NCBI RefSeq assembly: GCF_018138145.1
Contig: NZ_CP073104.1
Location: 4,903,001-4,967,000, forward strand
Origin: Pseudomonas sp. SCA2728.1_7
GTDB lineage: Bacteria; Pseudomonadota; Gammaproteobacteria; Pseudomonadales; Pseudomonadaceae
Length of the DNA stretch: 64,000 nucleotides
Direction of reading: 5' to 3'
Shown: positions 1 to 8,443 of the stretch, in pieces
Numbering within the stretch: the first letter of the stretch is position 1
Layout: every line of letters begins with the position of its first letter
Program-made: the position numbers and the translations under genes
Notes under the pieces: model-generated
What the model saw: the letters and a program-made list of their open reading frames with translations, nothing else
Database searches by the model: none
What the model was told of the DNA's origin: nothing

Positions 1-1083
1 GCGCTGGAACTGGCACGCAAAGGTCACTACACCACCCATCCCAATCCTCGGGTCGGCTGCGTGGTGGTGCGTGACGGGCAGATTGTCGGCGAAGGCTGGC
101 ATGAGCGCGCCGGCGAACCGCATGCCGAAGTCCATGCCCTGCGCGCCGCCGGTGAGCTGGCCCGGGGCGCGACCGCGTATGTGACCCTCGAACCTTGCAG
201 TCACCATGGTCGTACGCCGCCGTGCGCCGACGCGCTGGTGAATGCCGGTGTCGCTCGAGTGGTGGCAGCGATGCGTGATCCCAATCCGCAAGTCGCCGGG
301 CGTGGTTTGCAGCGCCTGGCCGATGCCGGCATCGCCACCGAAAGCGGTGTGCTCGAAGCTGAAGCGCGCAAGCTCAATCAAGGCTTTCTGAAGCGCATGG
401 AACACGGCTTGCCGTTTGTGCGGGTCAAGTTGGCCATGAGCCTCGATGGTCGTACGGCGATGGAAAGCGGCGAGAGCCAATGGATTACCGGCCCGGCCGC
501 ACGTTCGGCAGTCCAGCGTTTGCGCGCTCAGGCCGCCGTGGTGCTGACCGGCGCCGACACCGTGCTGGCCGATGGCGCGCGTTTGACTGTGCGGGCCGAT
601 GAGTTGGGTCTGGATGCCGAACAAACCGCATTGGCCATGAGCCGTCCGCCGCTGCGCGTGCTGATCGACGGCCGCCTGCGCGTGCCGCTGGATGCGCCGT
701 TCTTCAAGGCCGGCCCGGCGTTGGTCGCCACCTGTGTCGCGATCGAAGAGCAATACGCTCACGGCCCTGAGTGCCTGATCGTGCCGGGCGATGACGGTCA
801 GGTCGATCTGCATCAATTGCTGATTGAACTGGCTAACCGTGGCGTCAACGAGGTGCTGGTCGAAGCCGGCCCGCGTCTGGCCGGTGCTTTTGCTCAGCTC
901 GGTCTGGTCGACGAATTCGTAATCTTCATCGCTGGCAAGTTTCTCGGCTCTTCGGCGCGTCCTCTTCTGGACTGGCCGTTGGCTTATATGAAGGACGCCC
1001 CGGAGCTGAAAATCACTGAAATTCGCGCTGTGGGCGATGACTGGCGAGTCACTGCCATCCCTGTTCTTTCGCCGAGCGTATAA
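1..1083 (+). CDS. ribD: RibD, bifunctional riboflavin deaminase/reductase (5' end missing)
   Basis: Performs the second and third steps of riboflavin synthesis: deamination of the pyrimidine intermediate, then reduction of its ribosyl group. The frame is open from the first base of the window, so the true start lies upstream. The zinc deaminase motifs HAEVHAL and PCSHHGRTPPC are visible in the first 75 residues. The C-terminal two thirds (from about VRVKLAMSLDGRTAM) is the dihydrofolate-reductase-like domain. It is followed after 47 bp by ribE, which supports one rib operon. Length and motifs match the family, apart from the few missing N-terminal residues. Confidence 0.96.
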   Translation, partial: ALELARKGHYTTHPNPRVGCVVVRDGQIVGEGWHERAGEPHAEVHALRAAGELARGATAYVTLEPCSHHGRTPPCADALVNAGVARVVAAMRDPNPQVAGRGLQRLADAGIATESGVLEAEARKLNQGFLKRMEHGLPFVRVKLAMSLDGRTAMESGESQWITGPAARSAVQRLRAQAAVVLTGADTVLADGARLTVRADELGLDAEQTALAMSRPPLRVLIDGRLRVPLDAPFFKAGPALVATCVAIEEQYAHGPECLIVPGDDGQVDLHQLLIELANRGVNEVLVEAGPRLAGAFAQLGLVDEFVIFIAGKFLGSSARPLLDWPLAYMKDAPELKITEIRAVGDDWRVTAIPVLSPSV

Positions 1084-1130
1084 TTCCCGGCCATCGTTAT
1101 TACGCTGGCTTAGTTCTCAAGGAGAACCCC

Positions 1131-1796
1131 ATGTTTACCGGCATCATCGAATCCATCGGCAGTATCCGCGCACTGACCCCAAAGGGCGGTGATGTGCGGG
1201 TCCACGTCGCCACCGGCAAGCTCGACCTGAGCGACGTCAAACTCGGCGACAGCATTGCAGTCAACGGCGTTTGCCTGACCGCCGTTGAGCTGCCGGGCGA
1301 CGGCTTCGCGGCCGACGTCAGCCGCGAAACCCTCGACTGCACCGCCATGAACGACCTGAAAAGCGGCAGTCCGGTCAATCTGGAAAAGGCCCTGACCCCG
1401 ACCACCCGTCTCGGCGGGCATCTGGTCAGCGGTCATGTCGACGGCGTCGGCGAAATCGTCTCGCGCAGTGACAATGCTCGCGCCGTGGAATTTCGCATCC
1501 GCGCGCCGAAAGACCTGGCCAAGTACATTGCCCATAAAGGCTCGATCACCGTCGACGGCACCAGCCTGACCGTGAACGCCGTCGATGGCGCCGAATTCAT
1601 GCTGACGATCATTCCGCACACCCTGAGCGAAACCATCATGGCGTCGTACACGCCAGGTCGCCGGGTGAATCTGGAAGTCGATTTGCTGGCGCGTTATCTG
1701 GAGCGTCTGCTCTTGGGCGACAAGGCCGCAGAGTCGAGCGCTGGCGGCACCATCACTGAAAGCTTTCTGGCCGCCAACGGCTACCTCAAATCCTGA
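1131..1796 (+). CDS. ribE: Riboflavin synthase, alpha subunit
   Basis: Dismutates two 6,7-dimethyl-8-ribityllumazines into riboflavin. It is 221 residues, the normal length, begins with the family signature MFTGIIESIG, and shows the internal duplication (two lumazine-binding domains; SVNGVCLT-type and SITVDGTSLTVN-type strands). The ATG is preceded by AAGGAGAA at good spacing. It lies between ribD and ribBA, with only 16 bp to the next gene. The gene is called ribC in some genomes. Confidence 0.95.
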   Translation: MFTGIIESIGSIRALTPKGGDVRVHVATGKLDLSDVKLGDSIAVNGVCLTAVELPGDGFAADVSRETLDCTAMNDLKSGSPVNLEKALTPTTRLGGHLVSGHVDGVGEIVSRSDNARAVEFRIRAPKDLAKYIAHKGSITVDGTSLTVNAVDGAEFMLTIIPHTLSETIMASYTPGRRVNLEVDLLARYLERLLLGDKAAESSAGGTITESFLAANGYLKS

Positions 1797-1812
1797 CTGA
1801 AGGGGGTGCCTT

Positions 1813-2904
1813 GTGGCGCTCAATAGCATCGAAGAACTGGTTGAAGACATCCGCCAAGGCAAGATGGTCATCCTCATGGATGACGAAGACCGCGAGAACG
1901 AAGGCGACTTGATCATGGCCGCCGAATGCTGCCAGGCCGAGCACATCAACTTCATGGCCAAGCACGCCCGTGGTCTGATCTGCATGCCGATGAGCCGCGA
2001 GCGCTGCGAACTGTTGAAGCTGCCGCTGATGGCGCCGCGCAACGGTTCCGGTTTCGGCACCAAGTTCACCGTCTCGATCGAAGCCGCCGAAGGCGTAACC
2101 ACTGGCATTTCCGCCGCCGACCGTGCACGCACCGTGCAAGCGGCTGCCGCCAAAGACGCCAAGGCTGAAGACATCGTCAGCCCGGGCCACATCTTCCCGT
2201 TGATGGCTCAGGCCGGCGGCACCCTCGCTCGCGCCGGTCACACTGAAGCCGCTTGCGACCTCGCGCGCATGGCCGGTTTCGAGCCGAGCGGTGTGATCTG
2301 CGAAGTGATGAACGACGACGGCACCATGTCCCGTCGCACTGAGCTGGAAGCTTTCGCGGCTGAACACAACATCAAGATCGGCACCATCGCCGACCTGATT
2401 CACTACCGGATGATCCACGAACGTACCGTTCAGCGGATTGCCGAGCAGCCACTGGACAGCGAACTGGGCCAATTCAACCTGGTGACCTATCGTGATTCCG
2501 TGGAAGGCGACGTGCACATGGCCCTCACGTTGGGCACTGTTTGCGCCGAAGAACCAACGCTGGTTCGCGTGCACAACATGGACCCGCTGCGCGACCTGTT
2601 GATGGTCAAACAGCCAGGCCGCTGGAGCCTGCGCGCCGCCATGGCGGCGGTTGCCGAGGCGGGCAGCGGTGTGGTGCTGTTGCTCGGTCACCCGCTCGAT
2701 GGCGACGTGTTGCTGGCGCATATCCGTGAAACCGGTGATCAGGCCGCGCCGAAAAAACCGACGACTTACAGCATTGTCGGTGCCGGTTCGCAGATCCTGC
2801 GTGACCTCGGTGTGCGCAAAATGCGCCTGATGTCTGCGCCAATGAAATTTAATGCGATATCCGGTTTCGATCTGGAAGTTGTAGAATACGTGCCCTCCGA
2901 ATAA
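1813..2904 (+). CDS. ribBA: RibBA-type 3,4-dihydroxy-2-butanone-4-phosphate synthase with degenerate GTP cyclohydrolase II domain
   Basis: Makes the four-carbon precursor of lumazine from ribulose 5-phosphate. The start is GTG, supported by AAGGGGG just upstream. The N-terminal ~200 residues carry the DHBP synthase signature (MDDEDRENEGDLIMAAE, then PGHIFPL and HTEAACDLARMAG). The C-terminal half has the fold of GTP cyclohydrolase II, but the zinc-binding cysteine cluster seen in the separate RibA at 6472 ([16 protein letters not shown]) is replaced by VHNMDPLRDLLM. The cyclohydrolase half is therefore probably inactive, and the stand-alone ribA supplies that step. Confidence 0.93.
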   Translation: MALNSIEELVEDIRQGKMVILMDDEDRENEGDLIMAAECCQAEHINFMAKHARGLICMPMSRERCELLKLPLMAPRNGSGFGTKFTVSIEAAEGVTTGISAADRARTVQAAAAKDAKAEDIVSPGHIFPLMAQAGGTLARAGHTEAACDLARMAGFEPSGVICEVMNDDGTMSRRTELEAFAAEHNIKIGTIADLIHYRMIHERTVQRIAEQPLDSELGQFNLVTYRDSVEGDVHMALTLGTVCAEEPTLVRVHNMDPLRDLLMVKQPGRWSLRAAMAAVAEAGSGVVLLLGHPLDGDVLLAHIRETGDQAAPKKPTTYSIVGAGSQILRDLGVRKMRLMSAPMKFNAISGFDLEVVEYVPSE

Positions 2905-2950
2905 TGACCGGTTGTTTCCGGACCCGAATTCGCGGCAAATAAATCACTGA

Positions 2951-2973
2951 GGGACGCGTAGCAGACGCGTCCC
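2951..2973 (+). promoter_or_regulatory. Perfect hairpin in the ribBA-ribH gap
   Basis: A 9-bp perfect inverted repeat (GGGACGCGT, 5-nt loop, ACGCGTCCC) sits in the 91-bp gap before ribH. No T-run follows directly, so it may tune processing or partial termination inside the rib operon rather than be a strong terminator. There is too little room for an FMN riboswitch here. Confidence 0.5.
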
Positions 2974-2995
2974 GGCTCTTTAAGAGAACTGACGA

Positions 2996-3472
2996 ATGAC
3001 CCTGAAGACCATCGAAGGTACCTTCATCGCCCCTAAAGGCCGCTACGCTTTGGTAGTGGGCCGTTTCAACAGCTTCGTGGTTGAAAGCCTGGTCAGCGGT
3101 GCAGTTGATGCCCTGGTTCGCCACGGCGTGAGCGAAAGCGACATCACCATCATCCGCGCACCTGGCGCCTTCGAAATCCCGCTGGTAGCGCAGAAAGTCG
3201 CCCAGAAAGGTGAGTTCGCAGCCATCATCGCCCTCGGCGCGGTCATTCGTGGCGGTACTCCGCACTTCGAATACGTGGCGGGCGAATGCACCAAGGGTCT
3301 GGCCCAGGTGTCCATGGAGTTCGGCGTACCGGTCGCTTTCGGCGTCCTGACCGTTGATTCCATCGAGCAAGCCATCGAACGTTCCGGCACCAAGGCCGGT
3401 AACAAAGGTGCCGAAGCTGCCCTGTCCGCTCTGGAAATGGTCAGCCTGCTGGCACAGTTGGAGGCCAAGTGA
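2996..3472 (+). CDS. ribH: 6,7-dimethyl-8-ribityllumazine synthase
   Basis: Condenses the RibD product with dihydroxybutanone phosphate to give lumazine. The 158-residue length is normal. Typical segments are visible: [23 protein letters not shown] near the N-terminus, the PGAFEIPL loop, the [14 protein letters not shown] region and [20 protein letters not shown]. Its stop overlaps the GTG start of nusB by four bases, the common ribH-nusB coupling. Confidence 0.95.
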   Translation: MTLKTIEGTFIAPKGRYALVVGRFNSFVVESLVSGAVDALVRHGVSESDITIIRAPGAFEIPLVAQKVAQKGEFAAIIALGAVIRGGTPHFEYVAGECTKGLAQVSMEFGVPVAFGVLTVDSIEQAIERSGTKAGNKGAEAALSALEMVSLLAQLEAK

Positions 3473-3969
3473 TTAGCGACGAAAGCGATCGTTTCAACCC
3501 GCGCGATCCAAAACCTGCGGATGCCGGCAAGCCCTCGAAAAGCGTCAAGCGTCGCGAAGCCCGTCAGCTCGCGACTCAAGCGCTGTACCAGTGGCACATG
3601 GCCAAGCAATCGCTGAACGAGATCGAAGCGCAGTTTCGCGTTGATAACGATTTCACCGATGTCGACGGTGCTTACTTCCGCGAAATTCTCCACGGGGTTC
3701 CGCAGTTCAAGACCGAAATCGACACCGCCCTGACGCCTTGCCTGGATCTGGCGATCGAAGAGCTGGACCCGGTTGAACTGGCCGTTCTGCGTCTGTCGAC
3801 CTGGGAACTGCTCAAGCGCGTCGACGTGCCGTACCGCGTGGTGATCAACGAAGGTATCGAGCTGGCGAAAGTCTTCGGTTCGACCGACGGCCACAAGTTC
3901 GTCAACGGCGTGCTCGACAAGCTGGCCCCGCGCCTGCGTGAAGCTGAAGTGAAGGCGTTCAAGCGCTAA
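3469..3969 (+). CDS. nusB: Transcription antitermination factor NusB
   Basis: All-helical RNA-binding partner of NusE (S10) in rRNA antitermination. It is 166 residues, with [19 protein letters not shown] at the N-terminus and the C-terminal segment [30 protein letters not shown] typical of the family. The GTG start overlaps the ribH stop (GTGA), suggesting translational coupling. The family is small and well conserved, so the call is firm. Confidence 0.95.
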   Translation: MISDESDRFNPRDPKPADAGKPSKSVKRREARQLATQALYQWHMAKQSLNEIEAQFRVDNDFTDVDGAYFREILHGVPQFKTEIDTALTPCLDLAIEELDPVELAVLRLSTWELLKRVDVPYRVVINEGIELAKVFGSTDGHKFVNGVLDKLAPRLREAEVKAFKR

Positions 3970-3987
3970 ATCGCGCTTGAAACCTCA

Positions 3988-4953
3988 ATGGGCGAATTCG
4001 AGCTGATCCGCAATTTCTTCGCCGCCGCGCCTTGTGCGCAGGGCGGCGAAGGCGTTGCTCTGGGGATCGGCGATGACTGCGCCTTGCTCGCTGTTCCCCC
4101 CGGGGAACAGTTGGCGATCTCTACCGATACGCTGGTGGCCGGTGTGCATTTCGCCGACCCCTGCGATCCGTTTCTGCTCGGTCAGCGTTCGCTGGCCGTC
4201 GCGGTCAGCGATCTGGCCGCCATGGGCGCCACGCCCGTTGCCTTTACCCTTGCCCTGACTGTACCGACGGTGACCGCCGATTGGCTGCAAGCCTATGCCC
4301 GCGGTTTGAACCGTATGGCGCAGAGCTGTGGCGTTGCCTTGGTTGGCGGCGATACCACGCGCGGGCCGTTGAGTCTGACGGTAACTGTGTTTGGTCGAGT
4401 GCCGGCGGGTCAGGCATTGACCCGTAGCGGTGCGCAACCGGGCGATTTGCTCTGTGTCGGTGGCGAACTGGGCAATGCGGCCGGCGCTTTGCCGCTGGTG
4501 CTGGGGCAACGTGATGCTGAGCCGCAAATTGCCCAACCGCTGCTCGATCATTACTGGTCGCCACAACCGCAACTCGCCCTCGGCCAGGCCCTGCGTGGCA
4601 AAGCCACCTCGGCGCTGGATATCTCCGATGGCCTGCTCGCCGACTGTGGCCACATTGCGCTGGCCTCAAAGGTGCGACTTGAGATTGAACGCGAGCGCGT
4701 ACCGCTGTCGGATGCTTTAGTGGCGTTTCTCGGTCAGCGCGGCGCCGAGCGTGCAGCGCTGAGCGGTGGCGATGATTACGTGCTGGCGTTCACCCTGCCG
4801 TCCGTCGAGTTGCCGCCGCTGCTGGCCAATGGCTGGCCGATCCATGTGATCGGTCGAGTGGCAGAAGGTCAGGGCGTGATTTTGCTGGATCGCGAAGGGC
4901 ACGACATCACCCCGCAAGTCCGGGGCTATCAACATTTTCAGGAGACACCGTGA
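3988..4953 (+). CDS. thiL: Thiamine-monophosphate kinase
   Basis: Phosphorylates thiamine monophosphate to the active diphosphate. At 321 residues it has the PurM/ThiL-type layout: N-terminal MGEFELIRNFF, the metal-binding GIGDDCALL, STDTLVAGVHF, and a later SALDISDGLLADCGHIA and SGGDDYVLAFT. It starts 18 bp after nusB and overlaps pgpA by four bases (GTGA), so it is part of the same run of genes. Confidence 0.95.
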   Translation: MGEFELIRNFFAAAPCAQGGEGVALGIGDDCALLAVPPGEQLAISTDTLVAGVHFADPCDPFLLGQRSLAVAVSDLAAMGATPVAFTLALTVPTVTADWLQAYARGLNRMAQSCGVALVGGDTTRGPLSLTVTVFGRVPAGQALTRSGAQPGDLLCVGGELGNAAGALPLVLGQRDAEPQIAQPLLDHYWSPQPQLALGQALRGKATSALDISDGLLADCGHIALASKVRLEIERERVPLSDALVAFLGQRGAERAALSGGDDYVLAFTLPSVELPPLLANGWPIHVIGRVAEGQGVILLDREGHDITPQVRGYQHFQETP

Positions 4954-5453
4954 CAGATCACCCGAAACAGGTTCCGGCCGAATTCGTTCCGCCGTCGGTC
5001 TGGCGCAATCCCTGGCATTTCCTCGCGTTCGGTTTTGGTTCCGGCACCCTGCCGAAAGCCCCGGGCACGTGGGGTTCGTTAGTTGCGCTACCCTTCATCC
5101 CGCTGTGGCAGATGCTGCCCGACTGGGGTTACTGGCTGATGCTCGGGATCACCATGCTGTTCGGCTTCTGGCTGTGCGGCAAAGTCGCCGACGATCTGCG
5201 GGTACACGATCACGAAGGTATCGTCTGGGACGAAATGGTCGGTATGTGGATCACCCTGTGGCTGGTACCGGAAGGCTGGTACTGGTTGCTCGCGGGTTTT
5301 CTGGTGTTCCGTTTCTTCGACATTCTCAAGCCATGGCCGATCCGCTGGATCGACCGGCACGTGCATGGCGGCGTCGGCATCATGCTCGATGACGTGCTGG
5401 CCGGTGTGTTTGCTTGGCTGGCGATGCAGGGGCTGGTATGGATTTTCGCCTGA
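4950..5453 (+). CDS. pgpA: Phosphatidylglycerophosphatase A
   Basis: Removes the phosphate from phosphatidylglycerophosphate in phospholipid synthesis. It is an inner-membrane protein of 167 residues with several hydrophobic segments. Family motifs are visible: FGSGTLPKAPGTWGSL near the N-terminus, then DHEGIVWDEMVGMW and FRFFDILKPWPIRWIDRHVHGGVGIMLDDVLAG. The GTG start overlaps the thiL stop, which is the usual thiL-pgpA arrangement. Confidence 0.94.
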   Translation: MTDHPKQVPAEFVPPSVWRNPWHFLAFGFGSGTLPKAPGTWGSLVALPFIPLWQMLPDWGYWLMLGITMLFGFWLCGKVADDLRVHDHEGIVWDEMVGMWITLWLVPEGWYWLLAGFLVFRFFDILKPWPIRWIDRHVHGGVGIMLDDVLAGVFAWLAMQGLVWIFA

Positions 5454-5488
5454 TACGCACCGTACAGGGTTAAGTGAGGACACTAGGG

Positions 5489-6226
5489 ATGGTTCGACGC
5501 TGGCTGGCGCTGCTGATGTTGACCTTGTTGAGCACTGTCGTCAGTGCTCAGGAAGCTGCGCATGCGCCGGCGGTGATTCATCTGGCCAGCGAAGACTGGG
5601 AAGACTACACCGCCGCTGACGGCCACGGACTCGCTTGGGATGTGCTGCGCAAGGTCTTTGAACCGGTCGGTGTGAAGGTCGAGATCCGCAGCGTGCCGTA
5701 CACCCGCTCCATCGGGCTCGTGCAGTTGAAGGAAGTCGATGCGCTGGTCGGCTCCTACCGCGATGAAACCGAGCAAGTGCTGTATCCGCACTGGAACTTC
5801 GATTCCGACCACATCTACGCATTGGGTCTGGCGAGCAATCCTTCGCCCACCCAGGCGACGCTGGGCAAATATCGGCTGGCCTGGGTGCGCGGTTATCGTT
5901 ACGAGAACTACCTGCCGAACATCAAGCGTTACAACCAGATCGAACGCCGTACCGGGATTCTGTCGATGCTCAAGCAGGGGCGGGCGGATTACTACATCGA
6001 TGCGCTGACCGAGATTGAAGCCGTGGTGAAAACCGCAGCCGATCCAGCGCAGTATCGCTATTCACACCTGGCCGAGCTGCCGCTGTTTCTCGGGTTTGCC
6101 GACACGCCTCAGGCGCGAGCGCTGATGGCCCTGTATGACCAACGCATGGAGCAGTTGGTGAAGAGCGGCGAGTTGAAGCCGATCTTCGAGAAGTGGAAGC
6201 AGCCGTATCCCTTCAACCCGAACTGA
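5489..6226 (+). CDS. Periplasmic amino-acid-type substrate-binding protein
   Basis: Exported binding-protein fold of family 3 (SBP_bac_3). MVRRWLALLMLTLLSTVVSAQ is a signal peptide. The rest runs through IHLASEDWEDYTAADGHGLAWDVLRKVFEPVGVKVEI and ends FEKWKQPYPF. The start at 5489 is preferred to the GTG at 5474 because GAGGA lies 8 nt upstream of the ATG. No ABC permease or ATPase genes adjoin it, so it may be a stand-alone binding protein. The ligand is unknown. Confidence 0.8.
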   Translation: MVRRWLALLMLTLLSTVVSAQEAAHAPAVIHLASEDWEDYTAADGHGLAWDVLRKVFEPVGVKVEIRSVPYTRSIGLVQLKEVDALVGSYRDETEQVLYPHWNFDSDHIYALGLASNPSPTQATLGKYRLAWVRGYRYENYLPNIKRYNQIERRTGILSMLKQGRADYYIDALTEIEAVVKTAADPAQYRYSHLAELPLFLGFADTPQARALMALYDQRMEQLVKSGELKPIFEKWKQPYPFNPN

Positions 6227-6244
6227 AGGTCTGCACAAATCCCC

Positions 6245-6332
6245 TGTAGGAGTGAGCCTGCTCGCGATAGCGGTCTAACTCAGACATTGATTTAGCTGAC
6301 ACACCGCTATCGCGAGCAGGCTCACTCCTACA
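6245..6332. repeat. REP pair (inverted), GTAGGAGTGAGC type
   Basis: Two perfectly complementary 30-nt arms, 6245-6274 and 6303-6332, contain the core GAGCCTGCTCGC. They can form a long cruciform or hairpin. The same pattern recurs at six other places in this window, so it is a dispersed REP/REPIN element and not a gene-specific terminator. Confidence 0.9.
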
Positions 6333-6471
6333 AGGGAGCCGCGGCGTCCATGAGGCAGTTATCAAACTTTTTGATCGTTATGCCCGATAATTCAGCCTAA
6401 GCGTGTGCAGGAACCTGCTGTTACAATGCCGGCCTGCGAATTTTCAGACTCTTTAGATCAGGAGCACACCG

Positions 6472-7089
6472 GTGCCTGTCGTCTTTGTCGCCGCTTCCAA
6501 GCTGCCAACGCCTTTTGCGCAATTCACCATGCACGGTTTTCTCGATGAAGCCACCGGCCGCGAGCATGTCGTGCTGAGCCTGGGTGAAATTGCCGACGGT
6601 GCCCCGGTACTCGGCCGTTTGCACTCCGAATGCCTGACGGGCGATGCCTTGTTCAGCCAGCGCTGCGACTGCGGTTCGCAACTGGAAGGCGCGCTGAAAG
6701 CCATCGCCCGCGAAGGCCGAGGCGTGTTGCTCTACCTGCGTCAGGAAGGTCGCGGCATCGGTCTGCTGAACAAGATCCGCGCCTATGAGCTGCAGGACGG
6801 CGGCGCCGACACCGTAGAAGCCAACGAACGTCTGGGCTTTGCCGCCGACCAGCGCGATTACGCCATGTGCCTGCCGATGCTGGAGCACTTGGGTGTGATA
6901 TCCCTGCGTCTGATGACTAACAACCCGCGCAAGGTCAAAGCCTTGACCGATATGGGTATTACCGTCGCCGAGCGCGTGCCGCTGCACACCGGCCACAACC
7001 CGCACAACAAACTCTACCTGGCGACCAAGGCCAGCAAGCTCGACCACATGATGGGCAACGAGCATCAGGGCGAGGTTGATCGCGCGTGA
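6472..7089 (+). CDS. ribA: GTP cyclohydrolase II
   Basis: Opens GTP to the first pyrimidine of the riboflavin pathway. It is 205 residues and keeps the zinc cysteines in [17 protein letters not shown], the [21 protein letters not shown] catalytic stretch and the C-terminal [14 protein letters not shown]. The start is GTG with AGGAG upstream. It complements the RibBA at 1813, whose cyclohydrolase half has lost the cysteines. TACAAT at 6422-6427 may be a -10 box, but no clear -35 is seen. Confidence 0.95.
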   Translation: MPVVFVAASKLPTPFAQFTMHGFLDEATGREHVVLSLGEIADGAPVLGRLHSECLTGDALFSQRCDCGSQLEGALKAIAREGRGVLLYLRQEGRGIGLLNKIRAYELQDGGADTVEANERLGFAADQRDYAMCLPMLEHLGVISLRLMTNNPRKVKALTDMGITVAERVPLHTGHNPHNKLYLATKASKLDHMMGNEHQGEVDRA

Positions 7090-7505
7090 CACGGGGTCAG
7101 GTGCGGCGCCGGTTGTCGGTTGATTGGTGGAAATACCTCGCGCTGGCGCTGGTGCCGTTGTTTGTCCTCAACGCTCTGTTCGGTCAGGGCGAGGGGATTC
7201 TGCCGGTACTGGCGATGCCGTTTTTCATTGCCGGCGTCGCGTCGATGTTTGTCAGCCTGAAGTTTTTCGGTCGCTACAAACATGCGCTGATCGCTACGCA
7301 AAAAGCCCTCGATACCCCTGCTGAACCTGCCGCGTGGATTGCCCTCGCAGCCCGTCGTCGTGCGGCTTTTCTCGCGGCAGCCTTGCCGGCGTGGATTGGC
7401 GCACTGGCGGTGTTTGTCGGTCTTGAAGCCGTACCGTTGATGCTGCTGGCGTTGTCCACGGCGGTACTGTTTTATCTCTACCGTATCCCGCGTCAACTCG
7501 GCTGA
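7086..7505 (+). CDS. Small integral membrane protein of unknown function
   Basis: A 139-residue protein with about four hydrophobic segments ([76 protein letters not shown]). Its GTG start overlaps the ribA stop, and its stop overlaps the btuF start, so all three are probably co-transcribed. No catalytic motif is recognised, and I assign no function. Confidence 0.8.
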   Translation: MTRGQVRRRLSVDWWKYLALALVPLFVLNALFGQGEGILPVLAMPFFIAGVASMFVSLKFFGRYKHALIATQKALDTPAEPAAWIALAARRRAAFLAAALPAWIGALAVFVGLEAVPLMLLALSTAVLFYLYRIPRQLG

Positions 7506-8305
7506 TGCGCCGTCTCTGGCTGGCGGTTCTGCTGCTGGCCGTCTCGGCTCCGGTGCTGGCGAGCCTGCGGGTGGTCAGCCTCGCGCCGTCGCTGTCTGAA
7601 ATTGTCGTTGAACTGGATTCGGCTGACCTGCTGGTCGGCGTGCTGGATGCCGGGGAGCGTCCTGCTGAAATTGCCAACGTCCCCTCTGTCGGCCGCTATG
7701 GCCAACTCGACATGGAACAACTGCTGAGCCTCCAGCCTGATTTATTGTTGCTGTGGCCCGGCAGTGTCGGCCCTGCGCAGCGTGATCAGCTCAAGCGCTT
7801 GGGCATCCCGACCTTCGTCGCCGAACCGCATTCCTTTGAGCAACTCATTACCCAGATAGAAGCCATTGCCGCGCAATTGGGGCGACCTGAACGTGGGGTG
7901 AAACGGGCTTCGGAGTTGCGCAAACAACTCGCAGAGCTGCGCCAGCGCTATCGCCGCGATGTGCCGTTGCGGGTTTTCTATCAGGTGTGGGACAAGCCGC
8001 TGTACACCGTCGGTGGCGGGCAGATCATCAGCGATGCGCTGGAAGTGTGCGGGGCGCGCAATGTGTTCGCTGACCTGAGTCTACCGGCGCCGCAGGTGAG
8101 TATTGAGGCGGTTTTGCAGCGTGATCCTGAAGTGATTCTGGCGGGGGATCAGGCGCAACTTGATGCGTGGAAGGCGTGGCCACAGGTGGCGGCGGTGAAG
8201 CATGCAAAGTTACTGTTGGTCACCGACAAAGGCCTTGAGCGCCCAAGCGGCCAGATGATCAGCGCCACCGCCAAGCTCTGCCAATTGATTGCGCCGGACC
8301 ACTGA
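7505..8305 (+). CDS. btuF: Cobalamin-binding periplasmic protein, BtuF-like
   Basis: Class III ABC substrate-binding protein for vitamin B12 or a related corrinoid. The signal peptide is [20 protein letters not shown]. It is followed by RVVSLAPSLSEIVVELDSADLLVGVLD, VPSVGRYGQLDMEQLLSLQPDLLLLW and PLYTVGGGQIISDALEVCGARNVFADL, all typical of BtuF. It faces a TonB-dependent receptor of BtuB type across a REP pair, which supports a B12 role. No BtuCD genes adjoin it. Confidence 0.85.
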   Translation: MRRLWLAVLLLAVSAPVLASLRVVSLAPSLSEIVVELDSADLLVGVLDAGERPAEIANVPSVGRYGQLDMEQLLSLQPDLLLLWPGSVGPAQRDQLKRLGIPTFVAEPHSFEQLITQIEAIAAQLGRPERGVKRASELRKQLAELRQRYRRDVPLRVFYQVWDKPLYTVGGGQIISDALEVCGARNVFADLSLPAPQVSIEAVLQRDPEVILAGDQAQLDAWKAWPQVAAVKHAKLLLVTDKGLERPSGQMISATAKLCQLIAPDH

Positions 8306-8319
8306 AACCGTGGTGACTT

Positions 8320-8414
8320 CTTCGCGAGCAGGCTCGCTCCCACATTGGTTCTCTGGCGGGCACAAAATGTGTGGTTGTGCTCAATCTACTGTGGGAGCGA
8401 GCCTGCTCGCGAAG
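8320..8414. repeat. REP pair (inverted), GTGGGAGCGAGC type
   Basis: Arms at 8320-8344 and 8390-8414 are exact reverse complements (core GAGCAGGCTCGCTCCCACA). It lies between the convergent btuF and btuB genes. Confidence 0.9.
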
Positions 8415-8443
8415 AGGGCAGCCAAAGCACTGCAAAGCTCAGA

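Noticed and set aside
2905..2995. FMN riboswitch in the rib operon
   Set aside because: The 91-bp gap is too short and contains only a simple hairpin.
6245..6332. Strong terminator
   Set aside because: The same inverted sequence is dispersed across the window and has no T-run; it is a REP pair.
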